From: Planctomycetales bacterium
GTDB lineage: Bacteria > Planctomycetota > Planctomycetia > Pirellulales > Pirellulaceae
Reading direction: 5' to 3'
Length of the DNA: 41,947 nt
Assembly: GCA_020426845.1 (NCBI GenBank)
Contig: JAGQPF010000475.1
Location: forward strand, 1-41,947
The notes beneath the pieces are model-generated. The model saw only the letters and a list, made by a program, of their open reading frames with translations. It ran no database searches and was not told where the DNA came from. A program made the position numbers and the translations under genes. Position 1 is the stretch's first letter; each line of letters opens with the position of its first letter. This document shows positions 25,713 through 32,895 of this stretch, piece by piece.

Positions 25713-26564
25713 CTAACGCTCGGTGCTGTTGATGATCTGCTCGAAGATCTCCAATTGCTGTGGGTATCGCTCACGGAGATACTCTCGCACCGGTTCGCTG
25801 GCCAGGAGGCTGCGAACGTAGATCACCAGTTTCAACAAGTTGGTCGTGTACTGGCGGTACAATCCCGAGTAGAAGTCCTGTTGCTGTTCGGCTTCCTTGA
25901 GCTTCTTGAGCAGATCGTTCTTCTTGTCGTCAGCGCGGGTCCAAGGTGTGCGAGCGCCGTTTGCCTTGGCTCGCTTGGCCACGGGCGTTTTCAGCACCAG
26001 CCCACGCGCAAACGTAACGCTGTAGTCGTTACAGGAATCCATCAGCTTGAGGATCTCGGCCTGACGCTCCGGCTTAACATGCGCCAGTTCCTTGGCGCAT
26101 TGCAGGTTCATCTTGCCGCCCTCAAAGGCTTTGACCACCGACGGCTCGAGCTTCTTCAGAAGCCCGACGTTCAGCCGGTGGCTGATCCCCACCATCCCTA
26201 GCGCGTTGGCGATCGTTTTCTCGTCCAACTCCTCGAGAGACTTGCGGAGCATTCGCATCTCCTGCGATGCGCTGAGCTGATTGACCATGCGGTTGCCCGT
26301 GAACGCCTCCCGTTCGCTCCCCAGCAGGCAAGGCACTGTCTCGACGCCCATTTCCAGCAATATGCGATATCGCAGGCAGCCATCGAGAATCTCGTAGTTG
26401 TCTCCCTGCGGGTACACGATCAGGGGCTCGATCAAACCGACGGCTCGTAAACTTGCATCGATCCGCTTGATGTACTTCTTGCTCACCTTTCGTTCGTTGC
26501 GTGGCACTAGTTTCACGATCGGAATGTCGAGTCCCTGAACCAGTTTGCCGTTGCCTTCACTCAT
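25713..26564 (-). CDS. ParB N-domain protein with RepB-like C-terminus
   Basis: The 283-residue protein begins with a ParB/Sulfiredoxin-fold domain (IPIVKLVPRNERKVS ... YEILDGCLRYRILLEMGVETVPC). The remainder resembles the plasmid partition RepB C-terminal region: helices with a helix-turn-helix around SQEMRMLRKSLEELDEKTIANALGMVGISH, then LNLQCAKELAHVK-type sequence. Such proteins bind DNA; no ParA partner is present in the window, so true partition is doubtful. It is 15 bp after the previous gene and 2 bp before the next. Confidence 0.75.
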   Translation of the reverse strand: MSEGNGKLVQGLDIPIVKLVPRNERKVSKKYIKRIDASLRAVGLIEPLIVYPQGDNYEILDGCLRYRILLEMGVETVPCLLGSEREAFTGNRMVNQLSASQEMRMLRKSLEELDEKTIANALGMVGISHRLNVGLLKKLEPSVVKAFEGGKMNLQCAKELAHVKPERQAEILKLMDSCNDYSVTFARGLVLKTPVAKRAKANGARTPWTRADDKKNDLLKKLKEAEQQQDFYSGLYRQYTTNLLKLVIYVRSLLASEPVREYLRERYPQQLEIFEQIINSTER

Positions 26565-26579
26565 ACTTGTCCTCCCACG

Positions 26580-27461
26580 TTAGGTTTCGTAATGGAACTC
26601 CCCCGCGAGTTCGGGTCGTTCGAAGAGCTTTGCCTCGCGGAGGATTTGCACAAAATCTTCGTCCTGCCACAGGTTGTTGATACCGTTGAGCAGAGTCATG
26701 AAACGGTTCTCTTTGGCTTTGGCCTCACGGACGTACGACGTTTTCGTCCTGGTCGCTTCCGCAATGTCCTGCCGAAGTTGAGTTACTGTGTATTTGGCCG
26801 GGAGGCTCTTGTTCCTGCTCGACCGTGCACGGGCTGTGATGATCTGCCTTGCCTGAGCAAAGTTCTTTGTCGTTACCAGGCCTTCGTCGAACGCGTCCAT
26901 CAAAATATTCTGCAGTTGGCCGTCGTCCGTCGTGGCTACCTGGATGGCGAAGTTGATGGGGAAGACACCTTGCTCCACCCCGTGGATGAGCCGTTCCTCT
27001 CCCTGTTCGACCAGCCGGATATAGTCGCGGATGTAGTGTTCGCTCTTGCAGGCGATGCGGGCGATCTGCTTAAAATCCCAGCCCTCGTCGTACAGGCGTT
27101 TCAGTTCCCGAGCGAAATCCATACTTCCCGGTTTGGTACGGGCGATGTTCTCGATCAGCGACTGTAGATGCGCCTCTTTGCGCGTGCAGGTTACGACTTC
27201 CGCCTTGATTAGTTCCCGTCCCAGCTTTTTGTGGGCCAGCAACCGGCCCTCGCCGCAGATCAGTTCGTACTCGCCCGTGCGTTCCACAAACTTGTCATTC
27301 ACACGGATCGGCTTAAGCAGACCGACGTGATCGATACTCTCGACATTCATGTCGAACTGCTCTTGGTCCCGGTTGCGAGAGTTGACGACCTTGACCTTGT
27401 CGATTGGGATCTCTTGGTAGCGCCGTTCGTGGAACGGCGTGATGTCAAATGCAGAATCCAT
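26580..27461 (-). CDS. ParB-like DNA-binding protein
   Basis: The 293-residue protein has an N-terminal ParB domain (IPIDKVKVVNSRNRDQEQF ... YELICGEGRLLAHKKLG, residues 18-110). A helix-turn-helix region follows at about 115-165 (GWDFKQIARIACKSEHYIRDYIRL), and a charged C-terminus. The glycine-rich GEGRLLAHKKLG stretch (70-81) is the conserved ParB box. GGAGG about 7 bp before the ATG supports the start. It begins 12 bp after the recombinase stop. As with its neighbour, no ParA is present, and a role with the recombinase is more plausible than chromosome partition. Confidence 0.8.
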   Translation of the reverse strand: MDSAFDITPFHERRYQEIPIDKVKVVNSRNRDQEQFDMNVESIDHVGLLKPIRVNDKFVERTGEYELICGEGRLLAHKKLGRELIKAEVVTCTRKEAHLQSLIENIARTKPGSMDFARELKRLYDEGWDFKQIARIACKSEHYIRDYIRLVEQGEERLIHGVEQGVFPINFAIQVATTDDGQLQNILMDAFDEGLVTTKNFAQARQIITARARSSRNKSLPAKYTVTQLRQDIAEATRTKTSYVREAKAKENRFMTLLNGINNLWQDEDFVQILREAKLFERPELAGEFHYET

Positions 27462-27473
27462 GTGTGTCCTCCA

Positions 27474-28961
27474 TCAAAGCAGGTGTTGAAGAAACGCCAG
27501 ATCAGCGCGACCGAACAATTCGGTCCGCGTCGACGTGGAACCAAAGCGAAAGGTGCTCGAGCCGGCCAGCCACCGCGGTAAGGCGACGTATCCGAGAATC
27601 TCCGCCTCGTCGGGATCTGAAAGCAAAACGCCCAGCGTGATATCAATCACCTGGCGTGCGTCGGGGCGAACGGGCCAATACGCCGCGTATCCATGGGGGA
27701 TCGGAAGCGCCGGTTCGATAGTCAGTGCAAGTTTCTGGTCGAGGACCAGGAAGTCGGAATACGGTAAGACTTCTGGAATGTGCTGACAGATTCGCTCGTG
27801 GACCACCTGCCGTGTCCGGTCCCGCTGTTCGCTGTACATCTTCTGGAACGCCAGGTCGAGCGAGCCAAAGTGGCGGGCGTAGGTTCCCGCGCTGGGCAAC
27901 TGTTCCTGGCACCGCAGCAGCGAAGAGCGGAATACACCGTGCTGTTGGTAGAGCGCATTCAGCTGTTCCAGCATGAATCCGGGGTCGTACTTCTGCCGCC
28001 GTTGCTCGAGCAGTTCCTGGGCCCGCATGAAGGCTTCCAGGCTGACGATTCCTTCGAATGCTTCGGGGCTACGAACCCATTCTTCTGGCGGATTCCGCCG
28101 TCGCGGCGTTTTTAGTTTCTGGCTGGTCCGGTTGTAGAGCAGCGTTCCGATGTAGGTTTCGTTGCGTAACCTCGCGAGCACGGACCCCGCCCGCCACTGT
28201 CGCCCACCAGGCGAAAGGATGCCATCTGCGTTGAGACCTTCGGCGATCCGGTATTCAGAGTGCCCAAGTTCGACGAACTCGTGGAAGATGCGCTGGATGA
28301 CGACAACTTCGGCGGGATCCCCTTCCACCAGCGTAACCCGCTGATTCTGGATTCCCTTCCGTTGCCCGACTTCCAGTTTGTGGAGCGGTTCGCGTTTCTC
28401 GTCCAGAAGCAGTCGCCGTGTGCCGTACGGTGGCGACCCGCCGGCCCAGTATCCTTGCTCCGCGATCTTCGCGCATCCGCGCCACACTTTGTCGCTCAAT
28501 TCTCGACTGTATTGTGCGGCGCGAAATCGCTCGAACTGGACGTAGACTGGGTAAAGCGGATCGTCCTCGCGAGGTTTCCCGATGCTGGTGTAGATGATCT
28601 GCTTTTTGCTTTTGCGACACTCGGCGCTGTATTGGGCCGACAGATCGATATCCTGGAATCGTCCCCACCGGCTGACGTCGAGGCACAGGACGTAGTCGAA
28701 GTCATTCCGCTGCTTGACCCATTGGTCCATCATCTCCGTGAACGCCGGTCGGCCTTCCGCGTTGAGCCCAGATTTTCCAGCGTCGGCAAATTCGTGAATG
28801 ATCTCAACGCCGTTCTTGTCGGCCCATTCACGGACCTGATCGCGTTGAATCGGAATCGAGTTTTCCTGTCGGTCTTGGGCGGAATGGCGATAGTACGCCA
28901 CCGCCCGCACTCTAGGCACCGCATCGTGCCCACCCGCTGGTTCAATTTCCCACCAATTCAT
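27474..28961 (-). CDS. Large serine recombinase
   Basis: The 495-residue protein has the serine resolvase catalytic domain. AVAYYRHSAQDRQENS gives the nucleophile S27, and DVSRWGRF gives R98. The 'recombinase' DNA-binding domain follows (GGSPPYGTRRL and onward) with a long C-terminal part. No zinc-ribbon Cys pairs are visible. Near the middle of the C-terminal part, LPSAGTYARHFGSLDLAFQKMY resembles the FGSW...AL core of the repeat proteins in the same operon. ATG 28961 has AAGGAG 6-7 bp upstream and is preferred to the longer frame. It is the first of five co-oriented genes spaced 2-15 bp apart or overlapping. Confidence 0.85.
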   Translation of the reverse strand: MNWWEIEPAGGHDAVPRVRAVAYYRHSAQDRQENSIPIQRDQVREWADKNGVEIIHEFADAGKSGLNAEGRPAFTEMMDQWVKQRNDFDYVLCLDVSRWGRFQDIDLSAQYSAECRKSKKQIIYTSIGKPREDDPLYPVYVQFERFRAAQYSRELSDKVWRGCAKIAEQGYWAGGSPPYGTRRLLLDEKREPLHKLEVGQRKGIQNQRVTLVEGDPAEVVVIQRIFHEFVELGHSEYRIAEGLNADGILSPGGRQWRAGSVLARLRNETYIGTLLYNRTSQKLKTPRRRNPPEEWVRSPEAFEGIVSLEAFMRAQELLEQRRQKYDPGFMLEQLNALYQQHGVFRSSLLRCQEQLPSAGTYARHFGSLDLAFQKMYSEQRDRTRQVVHERICQHIPEVLPYSDFLVLDQKLALTIEPALPIPHGYAAYWPVRPDARQVIDITLGVLLSDPDEAEILGYVALPRWLAGSSTFRFGSTSTRTELFGRADLAFLQHLL

Positions 28962-28983
28962 GGTCGTCTCCTTGTTACAAAAC

Positions 28984-29006
28984 GCGGCGAGCACCACGCT
29001 CGCCGC
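28984..29006 (-). promoter_or_regulatory. Hairpin in the leader of the recombinase operon
   Basis: A perfect 9-bp stem (GCGGCGAGC / GCTCGCCGC) with a 5-nt loop ends about 12 bp before the AAGGAG site of the recombinase. On the minus strand it is followed by GTTTTG. It could be an attenuator or limit translation initiation. Confidence 0.6.
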
Positions 29007-29070
29007 CAACAGGACACGACAGTTACGCTATGAAGCGAGCAGGGATCAAGCGTCCCTGCGGCAGGAATGA

Positions 29071-29313
29071 GAGACATCACCAGAGAATGGTGGAGACATT
29101 GGCGGGCTGGCGGGTATCGGTAACGGTGGCGATCAGAGACAAGATGCCCACGGGGTGTTGCGAATTGTCAGCGACCCCGGAGAGCGATTTCGTCGCGTTA
29201 TCGGCGGGAAATCGGGTAGAAAGCGAGCAGAATTCACCCAGAGACAATAACCCGCCAGCCGAATTTCTAACGATGATCGAGGTTATGAACACGCGCGACA
29301 TTCTTTGTCTCTG
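29071..29313. repeat. Cluster of GAGACA motifs
   Basis: GAGACA occurs at 29071, 29093, 29136 and 29241 and in reverse at 29306-29311. Three of these lie in the 9-mer CAGAGACAA (29134-29142, 29239-29247, and reversed at 29305-29313). The first two are GAGACAT copies flanking a hairpin. Five hexamers in about 245 bp is far above chance and suggests binding sites. Confidence 0.6.
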
Positions 29314-29351
29314 TTCGCTATGTTCGAACGCCGCGTGGTTCACACAACTTC

Positions 29352-29394
29352 AACCCCACGGTAGCGAAACGACGCGACCGTGGGGTTTTGTTTT
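29352..29394 (+). terminator. Intrinsic terminator on the plus strand
   Basis: A perfect 9-bp stem (CCCCACGGT 29354-29362, ACCGTGGGG 29377-29385) with a 14-nt loop is followed by TTTTGTTTTG. No plus-strand gene ends before it, so it should terminate an RNA transcribed from the preceding structured region. Confidence 0.7.
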
Positions 29395-29864
29395 GCGCCG
29401 GGGGAGCGACGCGGCGAGTTATCCGCTGGAATTACCCTCGTTTGCGCCGTTTCGACGACTTTCAGAGTCTCTCCTTGCCGGTCGCGCGCGACTCGATCTA
29501 TTCACACATTTGGCCCTCCGGCACCCCGTTTTCGAACCACACTCTCGGCCATCTCTCTGTCTCACTCGGCCTGGGTTGAGAGGTGTTGGCGCTCAATCGG
29601 TCACAACCCACCAGGGTTGGCTTCGAGAAGATGAATTAGCCGAGATCGAATTGGAACGGCTTCCCAGGTATAGGGTAATAAGTGGATTGTCGCGCTTCGC
29701 CCAGTTTGGACGGATGCCCTTCGGTCTTTTGGCTCTCGTTCGCGACTCGAGTAAGCCCACCCGAGTCGCGGGTCGTGATGTGGCACTTCGTGACAGACCC
29801 AAAGAAGCGCCAAAATTGTCTCCAGTGTTCCAGTGGCGTAACATACAGGGCCAGGAGAAAGCCA
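29395..29864. other. Gene-free stretch
   Basis: No supported gene is seen. The only clear structure is a perfect 9-bp inverted repeat (CGCGACTCG 29742-29750, CGAGTCGCG 29763-29771) without a T-tract. The promoter of the antitoxin gene should lie near the 3' end but no clear boxes could be assigned. Confidence 0.5.
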
Positions 29865-30095
29865 ATGAGTCTTCAATCAATGATTAGCGGGTTGAGCCAC
29901 GCCGAGAAGCTCGAAGCAATGGATTTGCTGTGGCGGGAGTTGTCTCGTGTGCCCTCCGACTATGTGTCGCCAGAGTGGCATGAGCGAATCCTCGCCAACC
30001 GGGGTGCCAATCCGGAACCCGGCAAACCGCTACCCCTCAATGAGGCCAGGTCCGAGGTCAAGGAAAGACTCAATGCGCGTCGAACTCAGGGTTGA
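29865..30095 (+). CDS. Addiction-module antitoxin-type protein
   Basis: The 76-residue protein contains LSHAEKLEAMDLLWREL and a SPEWHERILANR segment, which fits the small 'putative addiction module component' family that pairs with ParE/RelE toxins. AGGAG 8 bp before ATG 29865 fixes the start; the frame runs further upstream but without a ribosome binding site. Its last 23 bp overlap the start of a toxin-like frame, the usual order for such pairs. As the toxin is broken, the antitoxin may be an orphan. Confidence 0.7.
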   Translation: MSLQSMISGLSHAEKLEAMDLLWRELSRVPSDYVSPEWHERILANRGANPEPGKPLPLNEARSEVKERLNARRTQG

Positions 30096-30190
30096 GGCTC
30101 GAGAAGATCTAGCCAATGCCGCCGCTTTCTATGAAGATCAGCGAGAGGGTCTCGGTCGCAATTCTCGATTGTCGACGCGATCCCGAAACC
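30073..30190 (+). pseudogene. Truncated ParE/RelE-type toxin
   Basis: The frame begins MRVELRVEAREDLANAAAFYEDQREGLG, the typical start of a ParE/RelE toxin. After about 28 codons the similarity stops: the frame continues as Arg/Ser-rich sequence, then runs into sequence antisense to an integrase remnant. Family members have about 95-100 residues with a conserved C-terminal Arg/His region, which is missing. A deletion or insertion at about 30160 has probably destroyed the gene. The 3' limit given is approximate. Confidence 0.65.
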
Positions 30191-30217
30191 ATCGCAAAAC
30201 GTTTAGGCACCTCTGGC

Positions 30218-30646
30218 TCATAACCCCGCAGTCACCGGTCCGAATTCCGCCCCCGCAACTTCGACGTCTGGCATCTCGTCGCCATTTGTCGCACCATCAC
30301 GCACAAGCCCTTGTCCTGCAGGGGCTTGTTTCGTTTCTTGCGAGTCCGTGCGAGATAGGGCGTCAGGCTGCTGCGCTCGATTTTGCGCCACATTTGCGCT
30401 CGATTCTGCGTCGCCTTTCGTAGCCTGTTCGAAATCGGCATCCGTCGCCGTCAGATAGTGCTTGAGGGCGATGCGAGGTGCACGTGGATAGAGTGTTGTT
30501 ACGTCAACTCCGTTTCCCTGCTGGCCCGCATGGCGTGGAACAACCGGGCAGGGTTTCAGGCCAGCCCGTTTGACGATCCGCTTAAATTGCGTCCGCAGGT
30601 TGCAATTCTTCCAGCCCTTCTCCGTGTTGGCAGCTTTCGATACCAA
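30218..30646 (-). pseudogene. Decayed planctomycete-type tyrosine integrase, C-terminal remnant
   Basis: The reading frame contains AANTEKGWKNCNLRTQFKRIVKRAGLKP and, later, PRIALKHYLTATDADFEQATKGDAESSANVAQN, the C-terminus of tyrosine recombinases common in planctomycetes. The active-site block LFHAMRASRETELT (HxxR, 30502-30543) is present only in another frame and is followed by a stop. At least one frameshift and a deletion lie between the two parts. The catalytic Tyr is in HYL of the first frame. The N-terminal two-thirds is missing; the promoter and start of the next plus-strand gene lie there. It abuts the broken toxin. Confidence 0.75.
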
Positions 30647-30778
30647 TTACCGCTGCCAATGCCGCCCACGTCGAGCCACTCGTTTTGCCAAAATCAACTG
30701 CAAACCGCACAACCTTTGCCCTACATTAATGATACCCGTGCCCCGACCCGCAATACGCAGAGTCTAGGAGATTGGCCG

Positions 30779-32821
30779 ATGAGAACCTATTCAATCGCAG
30801 CAGCACTCGTAACGGTTCTCTGCACCACCACGTGCTTTCCGATCCAACAATGCAATGCAATGACCGAGGAACAGTTGACTGCGGAATTGATCTGGGCATA
30901 TGTCAACTCAATGGAGTACGGGGAAAAGGTTCAAACGGCCGCCGACAGGCTGAGGATGGAGTTTCCGGAATCGGCCACGGCGGCGCTTTGGCAGGGCATC
31001 ATACGGTCGATGGACAGCGAGCAGACGGACGTCATTGACCTGATCTCAAAGACAATCTCTGACCTGTCCCCTCAGTTGGCTAGTGAGACGCAATTGCGCC
31101 GCGAACTCGTTGAGATCACGCAACGACTCGAAAGAAAGGCCGGCAAGTCACAGAAAAACTCACGGGCGAAAGCCGACTTGGAGTTCTTGCGGGCAAGCCA
31201 GCTTGACAAACGTTGTCTGGCCGCCTGGGCTGCCCTGCTGGAAAGTGATGACGTTGATTTGGCGATTCGCGCCGCGGACGAATGGGCCCGTGTTGACACG
31301 AAGAATTCGCTGCCGCTTTACGCGCGGGCTGGCTTGATACAACGTCTGCTGCGAGAAGGCGTGGAACTCACTGATCGTGAAAGGAAGAAATTGTCCCATG
31401 GTGTCACGAACGCCCTCAGACAGGGCAATGAGCGGCCACATTGCACCGTTCCATCATTGCCGTTTCCTCGCAACTTCGAGATTGAGTTTGACTCGAAATG
31501 GGAAGAGGAGGTTCCGGGCGTCTCGGGCAAATCGGTGACTTACGGATTCTTAAGGCGGACCTTTGATCGCCTCAATGAACGATTTTCCTGGCAGGGCCGC
31601 TCGCCGATTTCCGTTCAAGAATTCCGTCGTCTCAGCGACGATTGCATGAGGAGCACAAGACAGCTTTCCGAGGAAGATCAAGTCGCGCGGCTGCATGAGC
31701 TATTGCGAGTTGAGTTGCACTTCAGCCGGTCCAACTCGTTCATGCACGCGATATCCAGCACCCGTCCGAGGCGACTCCAAGTGCTGGCGGCGAATCAAGG
31801 CGATTTCGACGCAGTCGAACGCTACCATGACATCGGCGAGCATCTCGCCGAGACCCGGCGTCAGATCTCGCGATCGTACAAAGAGTCGACGACAGCAGAC
31901 GACGGCGAAGATGCTCGTGATCACTTCACGCGGATGCTCAATGACAAATACTTCGATGTGGACCAGGACGCCGCGAAAATCATGGGCGCGAGAGACCCGG
32001 CCCCGGAGATTCCGAGAGTGCGTTTTCGAGACCCCGCGTCGGCCAGTTTGCCGCAATTCGCTGCGGGGGAGGTTGCCAACCAAAAGATTCCGACAAATAC
32101 CACCGCGTCCACATCGCTACTGCACGCTGCGGGCGTGGATTACGTGAGGCTCGACGCCTACTCGGACTTAGACTCAGGCATCGTTGTCAACAGCTCATCC
32201 GTCATCGATAACGCGGTCGGGTTTCGAATGGACAAGTATCGCGAGGACGGCAAACTCTATATCGCAGACCTTACGGAGGAAGAGATTCGAGGAGTGACCT
32301 ATCGAGAGTCGGGTTTGAGGATTTCGTACCTCTACGAACAGCTCTCCCTGCTATTCGCTCTCAATCGTACAGCCCGGCGGAATGTCGGAGCATATGTCGT
32401 TCTACACGGTCAGTTGGCGAACGAAGAACTCATTGGGATTGCGAAGGATTGTGGATTGGTTTCGAAACGCGACCGTCTTATCATCGGCTCGCGTAATGAA
32501 AGTCATCTGAACGCCCTATACGAGGAGCATGGTCCACGACTCGCCTGGATCGTGGATGCGAAGAAACTCATTTCCTTGTCGCCAGCCGCGCTTGGAGATT
32601 TGCTGGAGGTTAGTAAGAGACGCATGGATGCGATTGCCCTCGACTTGCGTGAATCCAAACCGGACGCGAATGAATTGGCACGCGTTGTTCGTGCCATCAA
32701 GTCGGATGGTTTGGCGGTGCATTTGATTGAAGGATCTGGGAAAGTAGTGCGCATGCCCGTGAGGGCAGAAGTGGATGTCATCGTGACCTCGAATCTGGAT
32801 GCAGATGTTATTGGACATTGA
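30779..32821 (+). CDS. Exported protein of unknown function with GDPD-like C-terminus
   Basis: The 680-residue protein begins with a signal peptide (MRTYSIAAALVTVLCTTTCF). The first half is helical, perhaps TPR-like (AAWAALLESDDVDLAIRAADEWARV). The last about 250 residues look like an alpha/beta barrel: LRISYLYEQLSLLF, YVVLHGQLANEELIG, RLAWIVDAKKLISL, RMDAIALDLRES, and a closing VDVIVTSNLD. The latter resembles the end of a glycerophosphodiester phosphodiesterase ('VDGIITD.PD'). No catalytic His or Glu set was identified, so an inactive barrel is possible. AGGAG 8 bp before ATG 30779 fixes the start; the longer upstream frame runs through the integrase remnant and is not used. Confidence 0.6.
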   Translation: MRTYSIAAALVTVLCTTTCFPIQQCNAMTEEQLTAELIWAYVNSMEYGEKVQTAADRLRMEFPESATAALWQGIIRSMDSEQTDVIDLISKTISDLSPQLASETQLRRELVEITQRLERKAGKSQKNSRAKADLEFLRASQLDKRCLAAWAALLESDDVDLAIRAADEWARVDTKNSLPLYARAGLIQRLLREGVELTDRERKKLSHGVTNALRQGNERPHCTVPSLPFPRNFEIEFDSKWEEEVPGVSGKSVTYGFLRRTFDRLNERFSWQGRSPISVQEFRRLSDDCMRSTRQLSEEDQVARLHELLRVELHFSRSNSFMHAISSTRPRRLQVLAANQGDFDAVERYHDIGEHLAETRRQISRSYKESTTADDGEDARDHFTRMLNDKYFDVDQDAAKIMGARDPAPEIPRVRFRDPASASLPQFAAGEVANQKIPTNTTASTSLLHAAGVDYVRLDAYSDLDSGIVVNSSSVIDNAVGFRMDKYREDGKLYIADLTEEEIRGVTYRESGLRISYLYEQLSLLFALNRTARRNVGAYVVLHGQLANEELIGIAKDCGLVSKRDRLIIGSRNESHLNALYEEHGPRLAWIVDAKKLISLSPAALGDLLEVSKRRMDAIALDLRESKPDANELARVVRAIKSDGLAVHLIEGSGKVVRMPVRAEVDVIVTSNLDADVIGH

Positions 32822-32895
32822 GTCCCGACTGAGTCACCGAGGCCAACATGTTGGGAGTGCAGGGTAATGCCCCAGCGGGTGGTGCATCCATGACG

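Larger units (their letters stand above)
29030..29394 (+). ncRNA. Structured non-coding region, possible RNA, divergent from the recombinase
   Basis: No convincing gene is present, but inverted repeats are dense and nested. An 11-bp helix (GGCTGGCGGGT 29105-29115 with ACCCGCCAGCC 29250-29260) encloses two hairpins (CGGGGT/ACCCCG 29151-29179; CGATTTC/GAAATCG 29185-29214). Two more hairpins precede it (GCAGGGA/TCCCTGC 29039-29059; CACCA/TGGTG 29078-29092). The stretch ends in a plus-strand terminator. This is the layout expected of a multi-branched RNA. A cluster of protein-binding or recombination sites on DNA would give the same pattern, so the RNA call is tentative. Confidence 0.4.

Noticed and set aside
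25713..27461. Plasmid partition locus
   Set aside because: No ParA, replication gene or origin is present, and the ParB-type genes are part of the recombinase operon.
29300..29345. tRNA-like GTTCGAAC sequence
   Set aside because: No acceptor stem or anticodon arm can be formed around it.
29030..29887. Plus-strand frame of 285 codons through the structured region
   Set aside because: It crosses a strong terminator and many inverted repeats, resembles no family and has no ribosome binding site.
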